From positions 254,138 through 318,137 of the forward strand of contig MU119235.1 of NCBI GenBank assembly GCA_014904845.1: a stretch of DNA of 64,000 nucleotides. The letters run 5' to 3'. The notes under the pieces are model-generated. The model worked only from the letters and a program-made list of their open reading frames with translations, was not told the DNA's origin and made no database searches. The first letter of the stretch is position 1; each line of letters opens with the position of its first letter. A program made the translations under genes and the position numbers. The stretch is from Acephala macrosclerotiorum (Eukaryota > Ascomycota > Leotiomycetes > Helotiales > Mollisiaceae). Positions 47,381 to 58,602 of this stretch are shown here, one piece after another.

Positions 47381-49062
47381 TCAAGAGCGGAGGTGTTGCA
47401 TAGGGGCGGATTGCATGTGCTTGAAGTTGTGAGAATCCTGTGGGTGAGCACCCATCCGGAATAGCAAGGCAACCATGTCTCGGCTTCCACTTTCGATAGC
47501 ATACTACAAGATGGTAAGTACAAGTTATTATTATGGGAGAAATCCAACACATACCGACAGAAGAGAAAGCCCGTCTTCGTCACGATCTCCGGCCCAATGC
47601 TCACCAGACTTCAGCATCTGCAATACCTTGGATACACCACGGTCACCATCCTTTATTGCTTGGAGTATTGGCGCGTTCGAAGACAAGACGTTGAAGGTCG
47701 TGAGAAAACTGTGGCAACTCCCGCCCAAGTCTTCGGGGTGCTTGAAAAAAGCAATTCCTATGCCTGATAGTTTTAGACTCGGCGTTGGGAGGAAGGAAAT
47801 CTGGACAAATCCAGAATCATTGTTGCCTAGTGGCCATTCCTTTGACCAGTGTGTTCCCTCGAAGCTTGCATGGAGCTGCCCGGAGTTAGTAGACACCGTC
47901 CCCCTATGGCTTGTATGTTGATTGACATGGTCGAAACTTGGGAGGGTAGAAATATGTGTCGGGACGGACGGACTTTGATTTGAGCAGTACGAGCTTCGCC
48001 TCGATTGCAATTCAACTTTGCGGTGAAATCTGCGTGGGACTAAAGCCGAAAGCGATTCATTCTCGTTTTCCACTTCATTCGTCATTGCTTGACTGTAAGA
48101 TCGAGCTGCAGCGCCATGGACTTCTCCAAGAAGCTGATGGAACTCAGACAAGACCCATGTCATTGCTTCCTTCGAGATATATATTTGCTTGTTCCGATAA
48201 AGGAAGTGCATGCCTGTACGAAAGGCTGGCGCGAAAAGTTCCAGGGCAGGAAAAAGTTCGTCGGAAGGCACGCCAGCAACTTCGAATCGACCGATAGCAT
48301 TGAAGCCCGGGGTGGCATATTTCGCAGTCTCTGATCGATTACTGGTCTCACTGACTACATCCTCCGTCGACGTTGGGAGTATGGAGACTTGACTGTCCGC
48401 AAGACTAAGCTTTTCGAGTAGCTTGTCTATCCTATCCAGCCGACTTTCTATAGGATGTGCATTCTGTTGATGCAAGGTTGAAAGTTGTGCCGAGAGCTGC
48501 GGCAGATGTTGGACGAAACCAGCAACTTGTTGGATCGATCCATGTATGACCGAATCATTGTGCCTGTATAATATCAGTACAGGTCCGCGAGGCGGATTGG
48601 GGAGCCTTACATGGATATTCCGGACAATAACGAGTTCAAAGAGCCGATATTATCCTGCAGCCTCGCCGACAACCTCCTCAGCGTCGCTTCGTCAAGAACA
48701 TGCTTCACTCTCCTCTTTATCCGCACAATTCCCCAATCCGTTTGTGCAACGGGTTTCTGCAGAACACAATTGAGCTCTTGCAGATCCACTGAACATTTTG
48801 TGAGAGCATGGCCGAGTAGGTCGAGAGTTCGTTGGTTTTGTGGCTCCAGTGCAAGAGGTGTGTTCTGGTACGAGCATGCCAATGCTCTTGTATTTTCGAA
48901 CAGTTGTTCCAGATGTTGGACCCGAAGACGAAGAATCTCTAATTCTTTAGATGCTGATACTACGGAGGCAAAGAAGCTGGTTGTTGATTTGATGGTGCGG
49001 GCTGCGAAATCAACCAGTTGGACGACTGTGGCCGCGGAGCCTGCTGCTGCTGCTAACTCCAT
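47381..49062 (-). CDS. Fungal STAND-type N-terminal domain protein with ankyrin-like end, 527 aa
   Basis: Three exons (49062-48611, 48563-47555, 47503-47381) join in frame to 527 aa. The start MELAAAAGSAATVVQLVDFA with FFASVVSASKELEILRLRVQ is the helical N-terminal domain found on many fungal NLR/STAND and ankyrin proteins (PigL_N-like). An upstream in-frame ATG at 49095 would add 11 residues but fits the family less well. The middle part is uncharacterised. The end resembles the beginning of ankyrin repeats (APILQAIKDGD, LSLLSYAIESGSRDMVALLF), but only about one and a half repeats precede the stop. There is no NACHT or NB-ARC P-loop. It is either a short family member or one truncated in its repeats. 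Confidence 0.72.
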
Positions 49063-49555
49063 TGTGCCGCAGGCGGACTTTAATGAAAGTCTCAAGGTGT
49101 AAGGAGAAAACAGACATTGTTGGTAAAGTGGCAGACTTTCGAGAAGTCAAAGTGCGGCTGAGGTTGCAGGAATGAGGCCGAGCGAGGCTGAGCTGCGAAG
49201 ATTGGAAATCCAGAAACTTACGGCGGACCATCCTTCCCCCCGGCGCAGCAACGAGTCCTCACGTGATCACATGATTGCTTTGGTCTCCACCTATGTTTGA
49301 GTAGTTATGAAGACATCAAAGATAGCTAAGACCCTGCCAGATTTTAAGGTGTGTAAACGTACCTGGATATTGGGAGTATGGCGGAGTTGTTCGTGAGAAC
49401 AATGAATGGTCACATGATAATATATTTTTATCTTAATTGCCAACCTTGAAATAGCACTTCAACAACGCTAGAAAAACGGGAAATTGGGATTAGAGTAGCT
49501 TTGAAACTACCATGGGAGTTAAATTCAGATAACATATATCCTGAGTTGCCAAACA
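49063..49555. other. Intergenic, no gene seen
   Basis: About 0.5 kb between two STAND-type N-domain genes on the same strand. No additional gene is seen. Confidence 0.4.
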
Positions 49556-51065
49556 TTACTTGTTTCGTAGAGCAGCGATCTCCTGATGAAGGCTGCGAAT
49601 CTCGGAATGGTGACTACGAATCTCCTGGTTGGATCGCTCAATTCTGCCTTGATGCTCCAGTATGAGGCACTCCATCTCCATTGCATTCTAGCTTCTCAAA
49701 GTGCCTATCATTTTCTGGTGTTCTGATTTAAGCATCTCCATCTGCCGATTGTCTGGCTTCGCTGCCCATACGCCTAGGACCCCTGGTGGCTGCTGCATCC
49801 GCGTGAATTGAGCCTCCCTACACTCGTGTTGTTGCGTCAAATGGCAAATCTATTTATTCAGCATTGCGATTTGGGCCCTCGCCTCGCGTTCTGATGCTTC
49901 AAGGCGATCGCTGAGCTCCATCTTGGCTCTATGGGGTTCATCAAACAATTGTTGAGCGAAGTCGCGTGCCTCATTAGCCTCCTCGAGTTCTTGCTGTAGT
50001 CTTTAGTTCTCCAATTCTGACTTTTTGAGCATCGATCTAAGCTCCTTGATACTGGCCTTGGCCGTAACGAGGGACGCCAACTCATCCTTCAATCTCTGAG
50101 TTTCCGCTTTTGATTTTTGGAGACTCGATTTGGGCGTTCACCAATCTGAGGCTCTCGATTTCTTCCTTCAGCTGTAGAGTCTCCTCTTCCGACTTTTCAA
50201 GTGCGGATTTGAGCTCTATCATTTGGCTGCTCGTTATTTTAAGGGTCTTTATCTCTGCCTTCAACTCTTGTATCTTCGTTTCTGACTTCTGCAGAGTCGC
50301 TGTGAGCTCCTCAACTTGTGCGCTAAGACCCTTAGAACTTTTCAAGTCTTCTTTCAGCTTCCGATTTACTGATTTCAGATCCCAAAGTGTGGATTCAAGT
50401 TCCTCAACTCGAGAGTTCTCGGGTGATTTCTTCTGGTCCCGCGTGTCGAATAGTCGAAGATCCGTGGAGGCATACCCACTATGGCCTTTCGCAAGAACTA
50501 CGTGTTCTTTGTCGGTATGTGCTTGATCTTGATGCAGTTCCTTCATAGCTGCTAAGACTGCCCGAACCTTTTCGTCGATCGCGTCCTGTTGATGGCTCCA
50601 AGAAGTCAGCAAGAGATATTTGTATTGCAGAATATGCGCATCAATTCAATGCTTCAAGCATCAGTATCAACGTGCTCTTGTATCTTTCCAACATATCCTT
50701 CAGAGGCAAGACATCGCTATCCTTCCAAGCCCACTCAATTCGCTTCACTACCCCAAGCTTCCCCATCTCTTTCTTTTTACTCCTCACCTTCTCCACCACT
50801 GCTTCAATTTCCTGGAAGCATCCTCGCAACCCCCTAGTACAGATTGAAAACTATTCGCCCATGATTCAAATTTGTGGTGTTCGCGTATCGAGGGATTTTC
50901 AACGAGGATACGGAGTTGCCCAAGGGCTAAATAGACCGCAGATAGCTCGTTGGAAAGTGCTTGCACACTCTTTGGAGCGTCGAGAACTCCGTTAACCCCG
51001 CTGGAGATCTTAGATATGAGCTTGGCTGCAGTCCCACAGATGCCAATTATCGTGACAGGATCCAT
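49556..51065 (-). pseudogene. STAND-type N-domain plus coiled-coil protein, decayed
   Basis: Start MDPVTIIGICGTAAKLISKI with LSNELSAVYLALGQLRILVE is the same kind of helical N-terminal domain as in the neighbouring gene. It continues (after a one-base loss near 50815) as FQEIEAVVEKVRSKKKEMGK and LKDMLERYKSTLILMLEALN, then a long coiled coil (ELESTLWDLKSVNRKLKEDL, IQELKAEIKTLKI, LEEANEARDFAQQLFDE, HHSEIRSLHQEIAALRNK). There are two frameshifts (near 50815 and 50125), three in-frame stops (50003-50005, 49850-49852, 49688-49690) and no clear donor for the intron at about 50600-50630. The reading frame between stops stays coherent, so decay is recent. Confidence 0.78.
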
Positions 51066-53762
51066 GGGTGACAAGTTGTATCAGGCTGCGCTAGTGGATG
51101 GTCTGAACGACGTTAGTTATTTAGGCGAGAAGCTGCAGATGCTGAAGTCTTGATTCGAAGTACGAGCCGGTGGTACGACAATGGTGAGGATTGTCAGACT
51201 CAAGGACTTATAATATACCTTCGAGGGGCAGATTTACCCAGCTTTCTGCCTTGCCAATTGGGAAAGGACAAGGAAGAAAATGACGCCGATCAAAGAAGCT
51301 GGGCAAGTGAGGACTATTTCGCAAAGAAGAGGTAGTTGAAAAGCATGACAACAGGGATCTCGCAGCGAATGAAAAAGAAGACTGAAAGGGGAAATCACAA
51401 GCTCGAGACTATCAATTAACCGCAAGGGAAACTTTCATGATAAAGACGGATTTGTCAATCGGGCAGTGAAGATAGCGAGGCCTTCGAAAAATCAGTCAGA
51501 TCGCGCATGCAGCTCAAAGCAGGTAATTCAAATCTTTGCAGGGGCGATTGGAATCAGCTCCAGAGATTAGCGTGTGACTTATGATGCTCCTAAAACAACA
51601 TCCTCAGGTGCATGGGGAAGGTATTGGGGTCTGGATATAATAGCGTTGAAGTTCACAATTGATGGAGATGAAGTTGAAAGCGAGGACTTGAGCTCTCCAC
51701 GGGGCGCGACTCAGGCTAACTTTGTCCACGTGACTCGGTCTATTTCATCGAAAGCTTTCTTAAAGTTCTATATCGTTTCTCACAGACTAAGTATGCTCAT
51801 CTCATTGATAATTAGGTTGTTCGGTGATGACTCAGGGTGTGATAGCAAAGTTTCGAAATCTCATCGAGGGTAGTGAGTGAGTTCATCAACCCCAGCCCAG
51901 CATTTTCATGCAAAATAACCACAAAGTATTCAATCCAGATAACTCTTCTCAATTTGGTGCTTTTCAAAGACCCGAATGCTCACTCGTCACCCTCCCCTCT
52001 CCACTACTCTCGTCACCAACCAGACCAAAAATGCAGCAAAACGAAAAAGGATCAAAAAACATACAACAGTAGGGATTCGCTGATGGTCACCCACTCAACT
52101 ACTAAACTACCGATCTGAGGTTTATGTATGGCAGAGCGGACGGGATGCCCAGGATGTCTCAGTCTGTGGTCGTATGTGACAGCCATCTTGAGTATTTAAA
52201 TTTATATTGGCGTTTGCGGGGTGCAAAAGCAAAGACAAAGTCCACATCGGGTTAGCCGAGAACCAAATTTTGTATGAAACTCTGCCTTTTTTCCTCTCAT
52301 CGTTCCATCAACATATATCCACCAACTTCATCACGCTGCTTGTTACGCGTTATTTCATCAAATCTCGTCATTTCTGTTCGAATAAGAGAGACTTGAGCAC
52401 TCTGATGCGACAAGGATCGCGTAGAAGAAGCCAATCTTGTATTTGCCCCCTATTTTGTGAATGCGGACAGTCATCCAAGGCGTACAAGATAACATACGAC
52501 ACGGAACATGCAATGCTGCTTTGGTTTCGTCATTTCTGAACGCGGTGATCCTCTCAGGCTATGATAAAGGCTTCTAAAGGAGGAATGTCACGGACTGGCT
52601 TCGAGAGGTTCTCGGAGTGGGACCTCGCAGTGCTGGTCCAACCTCCCAAGCCTGCTCCAAAATTGCGTATCCCAATGGCTATCGCTCGCCAATATATCTG
52701 GAACCCCTTCTGTGTTGATTCCGGGATACATGTGAAAGTCATTGGCATCGTTGTCTTCTCGGCAGGAACGCGGATGAAATGGCCCACTGCTCGTTCGGAA
52801 GACAGACCCTGTAATCTGCAATTTCAGGGTATCGTCTTCAGATCTGATTTCGATATTCGACGCCTCACTTTTCATCGAACACGGGTCGGATGAAAGATAA
52901 GCATGAGAAGATAGCTCCGTTTCTCCGATCTCGGATTCCGCTTGCCGACTGCAGCCAGAGATAGTATCTCCCAGACAAAAGATACGAAGGAGATGGCGAC
53001 TCAGGACCTCGTGTCTATCCCAGATTGGACTCAACGCTCCATTGGAAGGTCAGTTATCCAAAGAATGCCACTGGGTCTCGAGGCGGACAATGTCGCACGT
53101 GTTGATATCATTCGAACACAGAGCTCAATGGATCAATAGCCTCAGATTATGAAATCGCCTCATCGATAACGGAACCTTGTTGAGGCTCGATAACTTGCTA
53201 GGTAACAATCTTGCGTCGTCCTTCTATGCATATGACAGCCTCGGATCGTCCCAGAGGGTTACATTCCAGCAATTGCAGCACTCAAATCCGATACCAACTA
53301 ACTTCTTGCTATTCAAGGCACAGGTTCTGTCTGGTCCATCACGGCAAGCCCTACTCCACTAGGAGTAGTTCCTGAGCAAGGTGCTTATGCACTTCACTTC
53401 GATGCCAACTCACCAATGTCAACACAACACGAACACATGGCGATCCACTAGAGTTCATGCGGATGGTACTTCGGATGCAGTCTTATCTGAACGAAGAGGG
53501 AAGATAACCCAAGATACAATTGATGCGACTTCGGCATATATGTTCTCAGCACATGAGGATGTTATTCGAAGGTTGATATCTGCAAGCACTGATATGGGTC
53601 TCATATGTCGTGCATCTTGAAAGACATAACGATTGGCTGCACGTGAATGGCCCCTGTTGCCTGTTCCTTCGCGCAGGCCTCACCTACCTGGAAAAAAATT
53701 CGCGAACGTTGTCAGAATCGCTCGGAGCAGAGAAATAAGTTCTGCAACACGGATGTGATGAC
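51066..53762. other. Gene-poor interval (2.7 kb)
   Basis: No intact gene recognised. A 148-codon minus-strand frame at 52588-53034 (SSHAYLSSDPCSMKSEA, DTLKLQITGSVFRTSSG) faintly recalls the C-terminal part of HET-domain proteins and may be debris. Confidence is low. Confidence 0.35.
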
Positions 53763-55866
53763 ATGGCGGAAGTTTTTGGGGTCGTCACAGGTGTTCTAGG
53801 ACTGCTTCCCCTGTGTCGTGGTGAGTGTTAAATATTTCATTGTTCGGCCTCCTTCCATTCTATGAGTCATGTTGTGTGCACACTAAACTAACAATGGCAG
53901 ACGGTCTCGGAATGATCAAAGATGTTTTCGATGCTGCCGGAACATTGGGACTAGCTGTCGGCAGACTGGAATTACAGCAAGATGTGAGTTCAATACACAC
54001 GTCCTAGGGTCGGCTGATATTCACGTGATTAGCGTTATGATGAATGGAGAGAGATCTGGAGAGACGACAATGGAGAATACGATATCAAGTTCGAGGCGTA
54101 TGCCAAGAGTAACCCGGCTGCAGCCAAGAGAGTCCAGAGACAGCTAGCTTTGATGACACAGGCGATGTTCGATGTGAATGCCTTGGAAGATCAGTATGGC
54201 ATCAAAGCCGATCGCTGGCCGGACCGGCTCGTAAGGATCTACCCCCATTTCAACTTTTACCTGCTAACTATGTACAGGATGCCAAAGATCTCGGTAGATT
54301 TCGACTCAAAGAGGGAGATAATCTTACGTTCGAAACTCAAGGCATATTCCTCGAGCGCTGCAAATTGAATATGAACTTTATCAAGCGATGCAAGTTTGTG
54401 TTTCGCAGAAAGGAAGCTGTCTGGAACAACCTCATCGACCTCATAAAGGAGTACAACGAGAGTCTCGCCACATACGGCCCTAGGTACGACCTAGCGAAGA
54501 TGTTCAAAGCAGAATTCGAAGTGCTGCGAAACCTTCAGCTGGAACAATTGCGACGTCGAGCCGACGCAGCTACATACGAAGCAAATCATTCTCCGCCAGA
54601 AAGCGAAGAGAAAGCACACTTCCAAACATATTCCCTGGCAGCGCAGTTCAGCTCTGTCGTCAAATTTGAGAGGCAGCATACGGCATACAAATTCACGATG
54701 CGCGACTTCAGACTCGATCCTTCTTATGCAGTCTCATCCTCTGCTGGGTCATCAACAATGGCACTTCTTTTCGACTATCCTGTGCGGAAAGAGAATCGCG
54801 TCGTCTTGGTTGAGTGGATTGAAGATTTGGACCGTGAACAAGAAAGAGATACAAGGACGAAGGTGCTCATGCTCGCGACCCCAAAGCCAGAACAGCTTCT
54901 TCTACCAAAATGCTACGGTATGGTCGAAGATCCAGTGGGTCGAAGATTCGGTCTTGTTCTTGCACCACCAGATCACATCCGTTCCAACCTCCCTCCTATT
55001 CTACCCGCTGGAGCCATCTCTCAGAAGCGAATGCCAGTGTCGCTTCGTGAATTGATGGAAAGAAAGCATCCGTCTTGTCCTGGAGTCCTTGATCTCGGGA
55101 TTCGCTTCAAGCTTGCGAAGAAATTAGTGCAAGCTGTACATATGATGCACTGTGTAGGCTGGGTTCACAAGTACTTTCTCGCCACTAAATACTCTCCCGC
55201 CTCAACTGACAAAGTGATAGAAACATCCGCTCCAACTCTATTCTCTTCTTTCCAGCAGCCAACATGCCATCTCGAGGTCCTGCCGGCCCAGCGTCAGGCT
55301 TCCCACAACCACTCGGCTACTCCGAACCAGTCTTCGTCGGCCTCGGCAACGCACGCGTCGACGACGTTATGAATGATCGCGAGAATTACTACGAAGAGGA
55401 AGACGACTTAGTTTACGTCGATGAACGTACTGGGCAGCGCATCAAACATTTGCAGATCACGAAACGAAAGAATGAAATCAATCTTGACTACTACCAGCAT
55501 CCAGACAAGAGATGGAACCCGAACATCAGGTACTCGAGAAGTCATGATATTTATAGCTTGGGATGTGTGCTACTTGAGATTGGACTGTGGAAACCTTTGC
55601 ATGAGTTGGTTGAGGTTGAAGACGAGGATTTTGAGAGAGTGAGGAGAGGCTTTCTAAGTTTGACTATGGATCTTGATGGGTATACTCCCCACTCTCAAAG
55701 CGATGTATAGAGCTGACATAAGAACAGCACAGCAGGATCTATCTTCAGCGACGTCGTACGAAAGTGTCTCAATATCCGTACTGGCGATCGCACAGAGGCA
55801 GAAGTGAGAGAACTGTCAAAGTTTTGCGCAGACATTGCAGCGACACTCGATAAATGCTGGGCCTAA
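53763..55866 (+). CDS. HeLo domain - pseudokinase protein, 609 aa
   Basis: Six exons (53763-53820, 53901-53983, 54033-54230, 54278-55170, 55221-55679, 55728-55866) join in frame to 609 aa. The N-terminus (MAEVFGVVTGVLGLLPLCRD, then GMIKDVFDAAGTLG) is a hydrophobic, Gly-rich helix opening a HeLo-type helical bundle of about 210 residues (WREIWRDDNGEYDIKFEAYA, RRKEAVWNNLIDLIKEYNES). HeLo bundles are membrane-active cell-death domains. The C-terminal half has a kinase fold: LLLPKCYGMVEDP, VSLRELMERK, VHMMHCVGWVHKN and SHDIYSLGCVLLEIGLW. The catalytic Asp of HRD is Asn (VHKN, about 412) and DFG reads GLG (about 452), so it is a pseudokinase. The intron at 55171-55220 is needed to give VHKNIRSNSILFF. 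It probably acts as a signalling or cell-death switch. Confidence 0.85.
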
Positions 55867-56251
55867 AAGAAACCTCTCACTTTCTCCGTATTTCAAAATT
55901 GGCATTTCGTTCGCGTTGGGCAATGGACTGGGTGCATAACAAGGAAGGGGCGGTCGGTGCATGGAGAAGGAGCAACCTAGAGGTTTGATTACCTCATGTG
56001 AGTGGTTCGGGAATGGATGACGGCGGTTCTTTCCTCATTTGACAACCCGCCGTCATGAACCGGCGGCGGGTGCCTTTCCTTTCACATCTCCTTGACATAT
56101 TCAATTCTACACTCTCATTTCGTCACGTTACATCAACGTCGTTGTCGCAGTCGCGGTCGCGCAGCATAGCACAGCAATATACCCCATTCACTTCATCATT
56201 ACTTGCGTTGCTCACGCAGTCAACCTTCCACTCATTCACGTTGATTTTGCA
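55867..56251. other. Intergenic
   Basis: Short gap between two plus-strand genes. Near 56020-56070 a local GCCG-rich near-palindrome (GACGGCGG / CCGCCGTC) is seen and could form a hairpin. Confidence 0.35.
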
Positions 56252-57139
56252 ATGACTCAGTCGACGAATAGTACCATCGCATCATTATCACGTTTGCGCA
56301 CGATTTGGCAAGTTTCAAAATTACACAGCATCGCAGGGTCGGAAGCAAGATACATGTGGACTTCTATCGCCTTGGTCGTTTTCGCTGTCATCCTCTTCCT
56401 TCAGCTTGATTCCCATACTCGTCGACAACTAGAGGCCATCGATGCTCAGAACAGGGCGCGAACGCAGGAGATCTCCGCCCTCCGAGATGAAGCCAAGGAG
56501 TTGCGAGGTGAGCGGGAGAGAAGGGAGGTCGTTTTGAGGAGGGAAGTAGGCAGAGCCAGAGAGGAGATTATGGCTATGGGGAAGGAAATTGATGAGCTGA
56601 AGGTGAAGCTTCAGAAAGAAAGGGAGGTTGATCGAAGTGTGGACATGGAGGAGAAATTGTGCTTGATTCGAGGACTGCGGGAGATTGCCGCCGCCAAAGA
56701 CGCTGAGCACAACGACAGCGAGGTGGATGATGGAGGCTTGGAGGAGAAGTTGGAAGAAGATTTGAAGAGGCTTGGTATTGATTTCCTACCTAGTGAGAGT
56801 GATGACGCCGTAAGTAACACTAGCGATGAGGATTTGTTGGACACGGAACGTGATGGGAACGTTGCTTGGGAAGGGTTCGACGAGGTTTGCAAGGCAGTTG
56901 GGCTGGAGGGCGAGGAACGCAGGGATTCTAATGAGATATTGATCGATCTTGACGGAGCGACGCCAGTCGAGGAGGAGCAAACTTTGCAGTCTCAGGGAGA
57001 GCGATTGTTTCCTCTCGTACCGCCCCCAAAGAGCGAAAGGAGGGCCATGCGACGCAGCTTCACTTACCCGAATCCAGCGATGAAGGCACGACTCTCACAC
57101 ATCTTCGAGTTGGAAGGATCAAACGTTCCGGAAAGTTAG
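56252..57139 (+). CDS. Single-pass membrane protein with coiled coil, 295 aa
   Basis: Intronless, 295 aa; family not recognised. One predicted membrane helix at about residues 35-52 (MWTSIALVVFAVILFLQLD) has a basic N-terminal flank, suggesting a short cytosolic or matrix N-terminus. Residues 53-135 form a charged coiled coil (LRGERERREVVLRREVGRAR, IDELKVKLQKEREVD). The rest is acidic and probably disordered, with a conserved-looking end (RSFTYPNPAMKARLSHIFEL). It is convergent with the next membrane protein on the minus strand. The general plan (one helix, coiled coil, acidic tail) is shared with that neighbour, without clear sequence identity. Confidence 0.65.
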   Translation: MTQSTNSTIASLSRLRTIWQVSKLHSIAGSEARYMWTSIALVVFAVILFLQLDSHTRRQLEAIDAQNRARTQEISALRDEAKELRGERERREVVLRREVGRAREEIMAMGKEIDELKVKLQKEREVDRSVDMEEKLCLIRGLREIAAAKDAEHNDSEVDDGGLEEKLEEDLKRLGIDFLPSESDDAVSNTSDEDLLDTERDGNVAWEGFDEVCKAVGLEGEERRDSNEILIDLDGATPVEEEQTLQSQGERLFPLVPPPKSERRAMRRSFTYPNPAMKARLSHIFELEGSNVPES

Positions 57140-57373
57140 ACTGTTCCAGAATAAAGCATGGATTATTCACGTGTCAGATGCAGCTAAAATTGGTGACTGA
57201 AAAGTTTATGCTGTCGTTTAGGATAATATCAGTAACAATTACTAGTTATCCACCCCGACTTCGTTCATCCGATCCCATGGCAAAAGATATTCCTCGCTGT
57301 GTTCTTCGTCCTCACTCTCCATGTTGCCCAATCTCCCCAGCCTCCCGGGACCATCTACTTTCTCGCTTCCTTG

Positions 57374-58429
57374 TTACAACTGCTCCTTCACATCTTCAGC
57401 AAGCCCATCCACCACCTCCCACTCTTCCTCGTCACTCTCCTGATTCTGCTCCTCATTGTTCTCTCCATCATCAATGTCCTTCACGTCCCGGGACTTCTCT
57501 CCATGCTCCGCACTCTTTCCCTTCCCCTTCTTGTGTCTCTTCCCTCCCCTGCGACCTCTATGTGCCTTTTTTGTTTTGACTTCTGCCGTATGGGGTTCTT
57601 CAAGCTTGGGCGAATTCTGATGTCCCTCGATGTCCGGGACTTTATGAGGATTTTGTGGTTCTCGTGCATCTCGCTGGTCTGTAGGTTCTGCTGGGTCTTG
57701 CTGAGTTTGAAGTCCTTCAGACTCGTGGCTTGCTGCAGCTCCGTCCATTGGGGGTGGGTCGTTTGATGGCATATTGGTATCGGCAATTTGTGGTTTGGTG
57801 GCGGAGATAAATGTCACTAGTCTCCTCGTATCTTTGGAGGAGCTAGCTCGTTGGTCTCTTGAGGCGTGGTCTTCGGGAGTTGAAACAGCTGCTTCTGTCT
57901 TTTTCCCTGAGTTCCCGAGGTCTTTTTCGTAGTCCTCGGCGTTGTTAGCATTTGATTCGCGGTGCTCGTGTTCTATTATTTGGGATTGTTCAGTCTCTTT
58001 GGGGAAGGAGCGCTGGCCTGCCTCCCACACCTTCTGTCGTTGCTTTATCACAGTTTCCAACAATGTACTCCAATTTTTATAGAAGGAACAATACTCTTGA
58101 GTTGCTCTCAACGCCCTCACCAAGTCATCGACTCGGTTTTCGAGTTGCCGAATTTTGTTTTCCGCACTCGAGGAGTTGGGTCGCTCAACCATATGATTGC
58201 TCGTATACTTAGAGTATCGGACGTTGTCTTGTACATTTGGAAAGGTTTCTTCCGGGGAAGGATTTTCGAGTGCATCCTCAAGCTTTGTCCTATCTGTGTC
58301 CTCTAGTAGGCATGAAATGGCGAGAAAGATGCCGGATAGGATGATCATCGCGTAGATAATGATCTCGAACACCAGTATGATGTCCTTATACGACCAGGGG
58401 ATTTCCATTGCGACAAACTCTAAAGTCAT
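57374..58429 (-). CDS. Membrane protein with charged low-complexity tail, 351 aa
   Basis: Intronless, 351 aa; family not recognised. A hydrophobic helix near residues 17-41 (IILVFEIIIYAMIILSGIFL) is followed by a predicted coiled coil (ENKIRQLENRVDDLVRALRA) and a long disordered region. The end carries a Lys/Arg/Gly-rich patch (KKAHRGRRGGKRHKKGKGK) and then a strongly acidic tail (EEWEVVDGLAEDVKEQL). The start could also be the second Met (MEIPWSYKD), which is closer to the helix. Upstream, at 58473-58602, lies a perfect 65-bp tandem duplication. Confidence 0.62.
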   Translation of the reverse strand: MTLEFVAMEIPWSYKDIILVFEIIIYAMIILSGIFLAISCLLEDTDRTKLEDALENPSPEETFPNVQDNVRYSKYTSNHMVERPNSSSAENKIRQLENRVDDLVRALRATQEYCSFYKNWSTLLETVIKQRQKVWEAGQRSFPKETEQSQIIEHEHRESNANNAEDYEKDLGNSGKKTEAAVSTPEDHASRDQRASSSKDTRRLVTFISATKPQIADTNMPSNDPPPMDGAAASHESEGLQTQQDPAEPTDQRDAREPQNPHKVPDIEGHQNSPKLEEPHTAEVKTKKAHRGRRGGKRHKKGKGKSAEHGEKSRDVKDIDDGENNEEQNQESDEEEWEVVDGLAEDVKEQL

Positions 58430-58472
58430 CTTCGCAGAGATGTTTTTTTGTGCGTATGTAGCGAGTTCTACC

Positions 58473-58602
58473 CGACTTTAAATAGGAGGGTGTGGGGTAT
58501 GAGGTTGGTTGCTTGAGATGCGGTGGGAGATTCTCACCGACTTTAAATAGGAGGGTGTGGGGTATGAGGTTGGTTGCTTGAGATGCGGTGGGAGATTCTC
58601 AC
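58473..58602. repeat. Perfect 65-bp tandem duplication
   Basis: Two identical copies (58473-58537 and 58538-58602) beginning CGACTTTAAATAGGAGG and ending GGAGATTCTCAC, followed by a partial third start (CGACTTT). It lies 43-173 bp upstream of the minus-strand ATG at 58429, so it duplicates part of that gene's promoter or leader. The identity implies a recent event. Confidence 0.95.

Noticed and set aside
52588..53034. 148-codon minus-strand frame with a faint HET-protein-like segment
   Set aside because: No diagnostic HET motif, no convincing splice extension and a plus-strand frame of similar length overlaps; too weak to call.
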